Positions 41,701 through 50,200 of a DNA stretch of 64,000 nucleotides are shown one piece after another. Below the pieces are notes generated by a model. It was given only the letters and a program-made list of their open reading frames with translations. It was not told where the DNA came from and ran no database searches. The stretch spans positions 681,096 through 745,095 of the forward strand of contig JARGOK010000001.1 in assembly GCA_029233985.1 (NCBI GenBank), given 5' to 3'. Position numbers and translations under genes: made by a program. The DNA comes from Candidatus Altimarinota bacterium (GTDB lineage Bacteria; Patescibacteriota; Gracilibacteria; JAUYGZ01). Numbering within the stretch: the stretch's first letter is position 1; every line of letters begins with the position of its first letter.

Positions 41701-44700
41701 CTACTTCTTCATCTTCGAAATCGAGCTGAGGAACAATCTTTCCCCCCACTTGTTTTTGATGTTTGGTGCTGTATTTGCGATGCGTGAGGGCGACCAGGTA
41801 TTGGTCATCATTTGCTTCACGCCATTTCATCTCGGGTTTGATCGAAAGGGTGATCGCTTCTCCTTGAGGAACGAATTGTTTGTCGACCTCGAGCTCGACC
41901 TTGTTGCTTGGATTGTACTGACGAAGGCTTTTGGGAATTTTTGCGATAACAGATCCCGAACTAGCGACTCGTTGACTAGAAGGGTCATCAACGGCAACTT
42001 CGACAATGTAGCGATAGTCGCTCCAACGCGTCTCGTGAGTGATAGGAATTTGGATGCTGGCTTTTCCTGATGCATCAAGAGTACCTCTTCCTTCGGTCAC
42101 ATAGTCTTTACTTGGTTCATACCAACACCCGTAGTAGCAATCGTCCCAGTAACTGCTGTCGTAGTAGTACTGTTTGAAAACTTGGTAGTGGTATGGCGCA
42201 TCAGGAACAAGTCCACCAGCGTAGTAGCTCGCCATGACATCAGCCTTGAGTTTTAGATCCTTTTTGTACGTCTTGTAACTGTATCCCCAACGGGTTTTTT
42301 CTTGGGTTATTTTTGGATCGACAAATAGGCTGTTTTCGAGGTCTGGAGACTCAACTGAGACCTCTACCTTGAAAGTCGGTTTTTTGAATTCTTCCACGCT
42401 GAATTCTCCCCCCATGACATACTCCATCCCCATATCGTCTTCTCCACGAAGTTCGAGTCGGTAGATTCCTAGAGCTGCGTTTTCTGCTAGCTCTATGTCT
42501 TCGAGATAGGAACCAAATTCATTGAGCTGAATAGTTTTTTGAAAGAGGGTTTCATAGTTGGCGTCTCTCAGAATGAGTTCAAAATCCTTGCTTTGTGGAA
42601 TGCGAAGCTGGTCCGCATTTTCTCTAACAATGGCTTTGAAATGAACCGTTTCAGATGGTTTGTAGAGCTTTCGGTCAGTAAAGAGATGAGCACTGTAGCG
42701 CGAACCGGTTCCCCAGCTTTGCGGCTCGAAACCAAAATTCCAACCAGCAATCCCACTATTCCATTTGCTGACGACATAAGTCAGGTGGTTGTCATTGCTG
42801 GCGGTGATAGCTAATGAATTGTGCTCAGGAGCATCGTACCAGCTCTGAAAGGCTTCGAGGTAATCATCATTACTAAAGTCAGCCTGAAGAAACCCCTGAT
42901 CATCAGTTTTTCCGATCTCGCCTAGAGATTTATAGACTGGTTTTTCGAGCGGTGAAAAATACGTGTAGTCAGTTTGTCGAGTGCTAGAGTTCCAGCGGCT
43001 TTCGGAAGCCGTGAACTCATTGTGGTATGCCTTTAAAGTCAGACCAGCAATACCTTCTCCAGTTTGGATATCATTTACCCAAAAGAGAGCCTTACCCGAT
43101 TCCGAGAGCTTCATGCTGATATGTGCATCAACTATGGAGAAAAACAGAGGCGATATCACAGGTGCTTTCTCTGCAAGTTTCCTTTCTCCTTGAAAAGCAA
43201 AAGTCAGAAAATAGAGTCCTGACCGACCAGGAGAACCGATCATCTTGGAGATGTCGACAGGTGTTCTGACACTATCTGAGTTGAGAGTGATTTCCTGGTT
43301 GAAACATTCTTCAACTGGAAGCTGATCAATTCCTTCGAGCAAGAACTGATCTGAGAAGTCGTAATCGTTTCGTCGAGAGACGACTTGTTCGATTTTGGCG
43401 TATTCTTCGAGGGCGACACGGCAGAGCTTCACTGTTGGATTCTCCACCTCGTAATGAACGATATCGATAGTCGGCAGTGCTGTATCCATAAAAATAGTTT
43501 GGGATTCTTGTTGCTTGAATCCGAGGTAGGTGAGCTCTCCTGTCTCAACGAGTAAAGATTTTTCTGAGAAGGATTGACCGTAGACATCTGTACCTGACCC
43601 GAGAGTGACCTGGTAGCTGAGCTTGTCTTTGAGATTGATCGGCACCTCTGCTCGGTCTGAATAGAGAACTATTTCTTCCGCAACAATATCAGCTGATGGT
43701 GATACCGAAAAGAGGAGAGCAAGTCGTTCTTTTTGAAGAGTACGGTACTGGATCAGGTCATCTCCTTTTCGGACTTTTTGCGTATCGAAGAATGGAGACT
43801 TAAAGTCTACTTCGATGACGGTTTTAAATTCAAGGTCTGGATTGAAGAGTTCTTTGAGTGACAAACTGGCCTCAGAAGGAGTGATTTTGCTTTCCGCAAA
43901 GACCTGCAGGCTATCGGCATCTTCCTGAAGACTGACAAAGAAGCAACTATTTTCTGCGCCCCAATCTGCATCGACAGTGAAAGTGATCCCTTCTTTGTTT
44001 TGTTCGCTTATGTCAATATTTCGTATACGGAACTGTGACCAGTCGAGGTTATTCCTTTCAAAGGAGCCGTAAAGACAGTCACCATACCAGTAATTGTTGT
44101 CTTCTTGGCTAACCGGCATCTCCGTTGGAATTCCTACGCTAAAGACATGTAAATTTTCTGACCCAGAAATAGTGTTTCCATTCAGCGTGAGTCGGTATTC
44201 TGGATTATTCAGCTGACTGTTTTCGGTCTGATTTACGCTCTCGATGAAAACTTCTTGTTCGCGGAAAATCCAAGTAGGGGATTGGTCCAGAGATTTAAAA
44301 GTCGTGACACCTGAAACCTCCGGCTTTACGAGGGCTTCTCGATCTTCTACCTGAGAACGGAGGTTATTGTAGCTGTTTGGATCAAGTGTCACCGTATCTC
44401 CATCACTCAGACTCAACTGAATCTGATAACTAAATCCAGAATTCATAAAACTCTCGGGAATAACTGATTCTGCTGATCGGAGCTCTCCATTGACTCGGAG
44501 TGACTGGGCGAGAGCAGTTTGATTCATTTCTTGAGTTGAATAGATTGTCAGAGGAAGCTGAGTAAACTCCTGTTGATGATGTGGGAAAACGACACCAGTC
44601 TCTATGCCATACAGCATCCCTGAAAAGAGTCTTTCGAGAATAATGGCGGCCACCAAGACGACTGCACCAATACCAAGAGGTAGGAGCATTTTTTTCCAAC

Positions 44701-44728
44701 GAGGAATCGGAACAGTTGTTTCTTCCAT
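38780..44728 (-). CDS. Bacterial alpha-2-macroglobulin with thioester
   Basis: 1982 residues. A single N-terminal TM helix (LPLGIGAVVLVAAIILERLF) anchors it, and the rest is extracytoplasmic. The MG2-type region is near 650-760 (RKLYKPSETVHFKAIVRE), with an A2M_N2 region (APRDKVTLSFQARDKRGN, SVAVVDEAL), the A2M core (FDLPDNIGDFRVITIGHSKS), and a thioester domain with YPYGCIEQ, Cys1499, the reactive C-x-E-Q. The end is beta-rich with LESFLPAGFRLLNP. Such proteins trap proteases covalently and in E. coli (YfhM) are paired with PBP1C to protect or report wall damage. Acquisition of this pair by a CPR cell is notable. Five or more aromatic-rich segments near residue 860 (YYYDSSYWDDCYYGCWYEP) are unusual. 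Confidence 0.92.
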   Translation of the reverse strand: MEETTVPIPRWKKMLLPLGIGAVVLVAAIILERLFSGMLYGIETGVVFPHHQQEFTQLPLTIYSTQEMNQTALAQSLRVNGELRSAESVIPESFMNSGFSYQIQLSLSDGDTVTLDPNSYNNLRSQVEDREALVKPEVSGVTTFKSLDQSPTWIFREQEVFIESVNQTENSQLNNPEYRLTLNGNTISGSENLHVFSVGIPTEMPVSQEDNNYWYGDCLYGSFERNNLDWSQFRIRNIDISEQNKEGITFTVDADWGAENSCFFVSLQEDADSLQVFAESKITPSEASLSLKELFNPDLEFKTVIEVDFKSPFFDTQKVRKGDDLIQYRTLQKERLALLFSVSPSADIVAEEIVLYSDRAEVPINLKDKLSYQVTLGSGTDVYGQSFSEKSLLVETGELTYLGFKQQESQTIFMDTALPTIDIVHYEVENPTVKLCRVALEEYAKIEQVVSRRNDYDFSDQFLLEGIDQLPVEECFNQEITLNSDSVRTPVDISKMIGSPGRSGLYFLTFAFQGERKLAEKAPVISPLFFSIVDAHISMKLSESGKALFWVNDIQTGEGIAGLTLKAYHNEFTASESRWNSSTRQTDYTYFSPLEKPVYKSLGEIGKTDDQGFLQADFSNDDYLEAFQSWYDAPEHNSLAITASNDNHLTYVVSKWNSGIAGWNFGFEPQSWGTGSRYSAHLFTDRKLYKPSETVHFKAIVRENADQLRIPQSKDFELILRDANYETLFQKTIQLNEFGSYLEDIELAENAALGIYRLELRGEDDMGMEYVMGGEFSVEEFKKPTFKVEVSVESPDLENSLFVDPKITQEKTRWGYSYKTYKKDLKLKADVMASYYAGGLVPDAPYHYQVFKQYYYDSSYWDDCYYGCWYEPSKDYVTEGRGTLDASGKASIQIPITHETRWSDYRYIVEVAVDDPSSQRVASSGSVIAKIPKSLRQYNPSNKVELEVDKQFVPQGEAITLSIKPEMKWREANDDQYLVALTHRKYSTKHQKQVGGKIVPQLDFEDEEVETIVVNLKNFSEENGLLTHPFTLPKDGEYSLSIRNNEGDSESDIQILKVYAYDPGGITNAPVVADNKIKVVTEKVSYHLGDKARLFVRLPFADGKALITIEKKEVVRKEVVDIKGNTLIKEYTVDDSFMPNAYISVIAFKPSFDSEVQPEYRVGYTEVVVDKTDKKLNITASSDQNEYAPRDKVTLSFQARDKRGNPVRSELSVAVVDEALIAIMGNIDLDILPKFFRKIVFQTHTALTNVAMLKHLYFARKGIIGGSGAKEGGDSIMTRTDFKNTAFYAGSVVTDSNGKATLSFDLPDNIGDFRVITIGHSKSNFFGAVEESVRVRQDIVVEETFPLMVRAGDEMRVGATVFNNSEESKEIAVSLDSAGLSTPDNSRQTITIPAGEREFITWRVKVADEYLSEVQYTITAAHGASGGDRIQKTVPVAKSPLISNQLHVQDDFQVSSNIPLTFIDDVDREQSLVELRLSNTLLIGVEKTMHSLLVYPYGCIEQTISSTLPNAIVKKFNTLLDIGISQSTLEKNLSAGIERFQKMQTDDGGFAYWPGGRESDAHVTPYVVLALIQMQELGVDIPSDILLKAQSFIENQVNGLSGNIPEDRLSQLVHELHALSKIETPIFSSAHMLLKNRVDQLSTHEKIVYALALSKKSVTNHQQEISDLIRSIDLDKAGDSKRNWYWNRTADKALFAQLLLLTNERQDEMKVIIKDLYALDLTSYYHSTQAKIQSFIAFTQYIDAGIENSTKSQAVVSYQLGSKTGTVRLSDRNPFQKISFPLSEAGSSNQLKLQLEVKGDTSQRIYSDLVIAQIPKNPSTITAQQDKGVTVSRQYHQLGMVKEEEGDWWTREARDLAPISGTTFTLGETYLVKVKVSYDDQHRELALESFLPAGFRLLNPRFKTDQAQVGEDQWSWPYNYRERRADRFFASARYGYDTDQEVTYYVRAEIPGTFLEPPVSVYPMYRPEIEAHTEFRKVTIKE

Positions 44729-44799
44729 AATTTTTGTTTAACGAGAAAATACTAATCTCAGTGTACGGGAGGATGAGGATTGGGGAAAGGGCAGGTGCA

Positions 44800-44833
44800 G
44801 GAACTCCGCATGGGTTGCGCGAGCAGGCACAGA
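44800..44833. repeat. 34-base dispersed repeat, copy 2 (inverted)
   Basis: GGAACTCCGCATGGGTTGCG continuing CGAGCAGGCACAGA; the reverse complement matches 13203-13236 at 32 of 34 positions. Confidence 0.8.
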
Positions 44834-44875
44834 TGACACTGATTAATATGATGGCACAGATTTTTCACCCTCCCA

Positions 44876-44903
44876 CGTAGAGACATCGATTTAAGGCGTC
44901 TTT
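44876..44903. repeat. GTAGAGACG-type element, copy 2
   Basis: CGTAGAGACATCGATTTAAG continuing GCGTCTTT, a decayed copy of the element at 3856-3878. With copy 2 of the 34-base repeat it fills much of the 244-base spacer 44729-44972. Confidence 0.6.
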
Positions 44904-44972
44904 GAAGGATTGGAGAAGGGTACGATAAAAAGGCGAAGATACAGCATCGCCAATTGTTTGTTTTGTTCTAGA

Positions 44973-46274
44973 CTAGAGAACCTCTTCGCTGACTTCAGTT
45001 TGCTCTAAGCCAAGCTCATAATCTCCAATAGACTTGTTTCCTGTGAACCGCGTCCGGTAAGGACTTTGACCTCGCTGGATGAGGAGAGAAGGCACGGATG
45101 TGACACCGTCTGACCCCTGAGCTGTCTTAGCTTGAGATTTGAGTTGAGCGACTACTTCTTTTTGATCACATTTTTCTGAGTAGTTTCCAATGAGTCTTTT
45201 GAGCTTTCGGTCGATGTAGCTCTGTGTTGTATTCTTGGCGATACTGATGACGTCCTTGCGGAATTCGAGATATTCATCTGGAGCTACCTGAGCAAGGCAG
45301 GCAAAGGCGTAGGCTGCAAACTCACTTTCTGGGCCTTGAGGTACGTCAATAATCTGAAGACTAAGAATTCCACTCTTAATCCATTCTTCTAAAGCTCCTA
45401 AGATGTTTTTTTCGTGAGCCCTAGCCTCGATATTTTTTACATCTGTGAAAAGCTGAAGAGCATACTGAGGACTCTTGTTTATAAAATTCATCGATGAAGG
45501 ATAGCTATTCACTTGCCCAAGAAGGAGCTGATTGTCTGGGTTAACAACAGATGCATTCAAGACATAATACCCTTCTGAGAAGCTAAAAAGCTCTGAAACA
45601 ATATTTACCATGTCTTGTTTTTCGAAGGTTTGTTTTGGAATGAGTACTGTGGGGATCTCAGAGGGCTTGTATTCTTCTATCAAACGCTTTCCCTGAGCTG
45701 AGTCATGAAGGATAGGCGTGAACTGCAAGTTATTGAAGATGGTCATAAAGACTTCTTCGAGTTTTTTTGCATTCGTATCTTCCTTGCTTCGCATCAAAAC
45801 AAACCCTATTTCCTGAGGTGCACCAAGGGTTTCTCTTTCTTCTGAGATACTCGCTGGTGAGAAGGCAGAAAAGAGATTTGCTTGGAGTTGATCTATTCCA
45901 TCTGGGTTTTTTGCAAGAAATCCTCCAACTGCCATTATAACGACTAGAACAGGAAAAGTGACCGTATACCAAATACGCTTGATAGAAATCGATCGCTTGA
46001 TTGGCAGAGGGGTTTTTGGTGTTAGGATTCGCTTCTTTCGTGCCGTCGAAGAGGCTGCTCTTTTTCGAGGTTTTTTAATGGCAGTTTTGTCTGTGAGTTT
46101 GCGTTGGGCACGCTTCGGAGCCACTTTCTTTTTTAGCACCTTCTTTTTTGCTACTACTTTTTTTGCCACTGACTTTCTTGGAACAGCTTTCTTTACTGCT
46201 TTTTTCACTACTGGCTTACGCTTTGCAGCTGGTTTTTTAGCAGTCTTTTGAACAGTCTTTTTTTTGGTAGCCAT
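44973..46274 (-). CDS. Membrane protein with H1-like Lys-rich tail and thioredoxin-like domain
   Basis: 433 residues. Residues 1-95 consist mainly of Lys, Ala, Val, Pro and Arg (KKTVQKTAKKPAAKRKPVV and similar), like histone H1 C-terminal tails. One TM helix is at about 100-122 (IWYTVTFPVLVVIMAVGGFL). The extracytoplasmic part has two regions that look thioredoxin/DsbA-like: one near 150-205 (GFVLMRSKEDTNAKKLEEVF, IPTVLIPKQTF) and a DsbA-type helical segment ending GVTSVPSLLIQRGQ with the cis-Pro (VPS). No CxxC is present (only two Cys), so a redox role is unlikely. The basic tail faces the cytoplasm and could bind DNA or RNA at the membrane; that is inference. Confidence 0.65.
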   Translation of the reverse strand: MATKKKTVQKTAKKPAAKRKPVVKKAVKKAVPRKSVAKKVVAKKKVLKKKVAPKRAQRKLTDKTAIKKPRKRAASSTARKKRILTPKTPLPIKRSISIKRIWYTVTFPVLVVIMAVGGFLAKNPDGIDQLQANLFSAFSPASISEERETLGAPQEIGFVLMRSKEDTNAKKLEEVFMTIFNNLQFTPILHDSAQGKRLIEEYKPSEIPTVLIPKQTFEKQDMVNIVSELFSFSEGYYVLNASVVNPDNQLLLGQVNSYPSSMNFINKSPQYALQLFTDVKNIEARAHEKNILGALEEWIKSGILSLQIIDVPQGPESEFAAYAFACLAQVAPDEYLEFRKDVISIAKNTTQSYIDRKLKRLIGNYSEKCDQKEVVAQLKSQAKTAQGSDGVTSVPSLLIQRGQSPYRTRFTGNKSIGDYELGLEQTEVSEEVL

Positions 46275-46352
46275 AGAGATTTTTTGAATGCCTTTCCAAT
46301 GTATCGCAGCCGTGATCGAACAGCAACCTGGCCACGATGAGAATCAGTTGCC

Positions 46353-46376
46353 AAAAAAAGTGAGGAGTTGCTCACT
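46353..46376 (-). terminator. Terminator of the 268-residue gene
   Basis: Minus-strand AGTGAG-CAACTC-CTCACT followed by TTTTTT. Confidence 0.75.
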
Positions 46377-46442
46377 CTGCTTTCTTATTGAGGAATTTTT
46401 GCTATTGAACCTCAAAAACCTCTCAAATAAGTCTTTTCCGTC

Positions 46443-47249
46443 TTATGAGGCATTGTGGATATATACACAAGACTCAATCTTCTTTAGCATGCCCTCATCA
46501 TGTGCGCTACGAAGGGCTTTGTGAAACTGAGCTCCGACATCCCTCATATCGACTTCTGATTCTTTAGATGGATCATTGAAGTATTGCCAGGAGAACGTTA
46601 TCATCGTGATAACATCGGGAGAAATACTCAGTTCATTTTTTCCAGTTTTTGCCTTGAGGACCAATTGAGTAAAGTTTTTTAAAAAATCTGCTACTTTTTT
46701 CCAAGGGATGCATTTGGGATGGTGGTTGAGTATTCCACATACGGCCGCATTAAATTCATCAGATGTTGAGAAATTCACCTTAGAAACCCTTTGAAATGTC
46801 GTATTCAAGGCCTCTGCTGCAGACATCACTCCTGAAACGGGTGCCACTCGAGACGATGACACTGATGGAACACTAAATACTCCTGTCATATCACCACCGA
46901 AAGATACTGCAGTAAAACCAATATGACTCATATGCAGATTGAATTTTTCTGAGGTTAGGAGGTCAATCATTTCTTTTATTTTGTAAATACGCTGCTCTAT
47001 CTCTATCTCATCGTCTTTAAGTTGCCTTACCGTATTGAGAAAGTGATAAATAAGCCTGCTGTGGACTTGTGAACCTTCACCTGGAACGCTCTTCGTCACC
47101 GTATTCTTAATGCGATCACGAAAACGATTGAGCTTTCTCAAATACCGCATCTCGTTATTCTCCACAAGTTGATACGAATATTCACCACGTGCAAAAACGG
47201 CACGAATATCGCTTTCAAAATTTTTGAGGGAGGGGTAGCCCTGATTCAT
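46443..47249 (-). CDS. Hypothetical protein, 268 residues
   Basis: No family recognised. Mostly helical, with an Arg-rich N-terminal segment (MRYLRKLNRFRDRIKNTVTK) and a coiled-coil (QLKDDEIEIEQRIYKIKEMI). A Ser/Val/Gly-rich middle (GVFSVPSVSSSRVAPVSGVM) links to a second helical domain. No signal peptide or TM. The start is the ATG at 47249, 44 bases after the ileS stop, so it is probably cotranscribed with ileS, and it ends at a good terminator. Function unknown. Confidence 0.7.
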   Translation of the reverse strand: MNQGYPSLKNFESDIRAVFARGEYSYQLVENNEMRYLRKLNRFRDRIKNTVTKSVPGEGSQVHSRLIYHFLNTVRQLKDDEIEIEQRIYKIKEMIDLLTSEKFNLHMSHIGFTAVSFGGDMTGVFSVPSVSSSRVAPVSGVMSAAEALNTTFQRVSKVNFSTSDEFNAAVCGILNHHPKCIPWKKVADFLKNFTQLVLKAKTGKNELSISPDVITMITFSWQYFNDPSKESEVDMRDVGAQFHKALRSAHDEGMLKKIESCVYIHNAS

Positions 47250-47293
47250 AAGTGGTCATTATTTTTAAGAGTGTCTGTGAACTTTTGTAGCTA

Positions 47294-50200
47294 TTATTGA
47301 CGAATGCTCACTACAACACCATGCTCACCCAGCTTTAGAACAGATTCCCATTCATTCCCCTGCTTTTCAGCAGTGACTTCGGTGGCGAGGGTTTCCTTTT
47401 GGATGTAGTCGAGGTGTTCGGTAAGAGCTGTTTGGACGTCAGTATCGTCTGTTGTTACACCGACGATAATTCGATCGGCAACATTTAGATCTGCCTTTTT
47501 TCTGAGGTCTTGGATAGCACGAACGATGTCACGAGCGTACCCTTCTCTCTGGAGTTCTGGGGTGATGGTGGTATCGAGGATGACAACCATTCCTTGGTCA
47601 GACTCGATCTGAAGGTGATCCGCACCGGCATCGAGGGACTCATAGGCGATTTCGATTTCTTCTGGAGTGAGCTCATGCTCGAGGACTTTATAGTTTCCAT
47701 TGTCGAGCTGAGTGTAGTTTCCATTCTTCGCTTCCTTAATAACGGACTGAACTTCTTTCCCCAGCTTTGGTCCAAGGAGTTTTCCGTTGGGCTTGACGAT
47801 GACCTTCACCTTGCCTTCGACGGAATCGAGGAAGATGATTTCTTTCACATTCAGTTCTTCTTGAATAACATCGAGCTGATGAGCGATAAGGTCACGATCG
47901 ACAGCAGGTGGAAGAGCCACTTCGATCTGACCGAGGGGTTGGCGCACCTTGACTCGTGCTTTAGCCCGAGCAGCATGACCTAGAGCTACAATTTGCCGAG
48001 CAATTCCGATTTCTTGATTGAGATCTTCGTCGATTCGTCCAGGCTTGATTTCTGGCCATTCTGCCAAATGAACGGATTCGAGACCAGTGAGGTTGCGGTA
48101 CATCGCTTCGGTAATGAAAGGGGCGAAAGGCGCAAGGAGTTTGCAGGTTTCGACAAGAACGGTATATAGGGTCTGATAGGCTTGTGACTTGTCCGTGTCA
48201 CTTTCGGACTTCCAGAAACGTCGTCGTGAACGACGGATATACCAGTTGGTGAGAGAGTCGATATATCTCACGAGGGGGTCGAGAGCTTTGTTGAGGTCGT
48301 AGCTTTCGAAACCATTGGTCATTTCCTTGGTCAGCGTGAAAAGCTCGGAGATGATCCAGCGGTCGAGCTCATGTGTAGGCTCAAATTCGGTGGTTTCGAA
48401 AAGATGCAGGCTTCCATTTTGAGCATAAAGGAAATGCTTCTCGAAATATTCTTCCCAAGTCTTCACTCCAAGTGTGTGTTTTCGAAGCACCATATAGACA
48501 CCTCCATGAGCGACAATCATCATATTTTTCCCAGCGTGTTTTTCTTTGAGTTCTTCGTATTTCGCAACGACTCTTTTTTCAAAAGCTTCGCGGGTTTCTC
48601 CTCCATTCGGGTTTTCACGAACCTTATCAACTGCGTTCTTTTCAGACCCGTGTTCGGCAATGGTCTCGGCGAAAGACACTCCTTCAAACTCGCCGAAATG
48701 CTGTTCTCGGAATTCTGTAGAAACCTCTATCTCGAGGTCAAAATCTGCATTGATGATATCTGCAGTGTGCTTGGCACGGATATAGTCTGAACTGATCAGC
48801 ACATCTAAAGGAAGATTTTTGGTTTGTTCTCGGAGGGTTTCGATTTGTTGGATACCTGTATGATTGAGCGGTTCGTCCATAGATCCTTGCCACTTGTGTG
48901 CTTTATTGACATCAGTTTGCCCGTGGCGAACCAGATAAATCTGTCCTTTTGGTTTCCAGTCATCGATCTCAGCGTAGGTCAGAAGAAAGCTGTAGGCATT
49001 CCAGAGCGGGAGGAAAACCGAGCGAACAACCTCTTCTACACCTTTTTCAGCGAAGCGCATATCGTCGGCCTTTACTACAGGGGAGTTCATCAAATAAAAC
49101 CTCATGGCATCGGCACCGTAGCCATCGAAGATGATTTTTGGATCCGGATAATTTTTCTTGGATTTTGACATTTTTTGCCCGTCTTCAGCCAAGATGATTC
49201 CATTCACGATGACGTTTTGGAAGGCAGGCTTGTCAAAAAGAGAGGCGGATAGGACGACCAAGGTATAGAACCATCCTCGGGTTTGGTCGAGGCCTTCAGC
49301 GATAAAGTTGGCGGGAAAGGTCGCTTCGAATCGTTCTTTGTTTTCGAAAGGGTAATGAGCCTGGGCGTAGGGCATTGATCCGGATTCAAACCAGCAGTCG
49401 AGGACTTCTGGGATCCGCTTCATGGTTTCACCAGTCTTTGGATGTGTGTAGGTCATGTCGTCGACAAAATGCTTGTGGAGATCAACGAGTTTCCCTGTTT
49501 CATTGTCGAAATAGAGTTCCTTTGGCTGACACATCGGGTAATGCTCTTTGGAGTAGAGGAGCTCGAGAGAGTCCTCATTGAGCTCTCGAAGAAGAAATCG
49601 CACGACATCGCTATGGGTGACCACCATGATAGATTGCCCTGGTCGTTCGGTGATCATCTTTTTGATGAATTCAAGAGCTCGCTTGGTGACGTCTTCATGA
49701 GATTCACCAGTTTCTCCACACTTTTGTTTGAAGTGCTCTTCATGTGTCTTTGACCAGCGCTCTTTTACATAGTCTTGAATTTCAACATCGCGCTTTCCTT
49801 CTACCTTTCCGAAGGCAATTTCTCCTATCGTTTCCTCAACTTGAAGAGGAATACCAGCACCCATTTCAGCAGCAATCATTTCAGCTGTTTGCTGAGTGCG
49901 AAGCATTGGAGAGTGCAAGATCAGGTCGAATGGCTCCTTATTATGAATTTCTTTGCACTTTTTTCCAGCTTCTTTGGCCATGGTTTCCCCAGCAGGTGTA
50001 AGTCCTGTACCTGGAGGAATGCTTTGTCGTAGACCAATCGTGTTTCCTTCGCTCTGAGCATGACGAACCAGCGTAATCTTCGTAAATCTTTTGTCGAGAC
50101 GCGATCTGAGATCTGCGATAGATCCGATACATTCGATAGTGCCGCTTTCTCCTTCCCAAACTGGCAATGGAGCTCCCCAGAAACGATTCCGAGAGATGGC

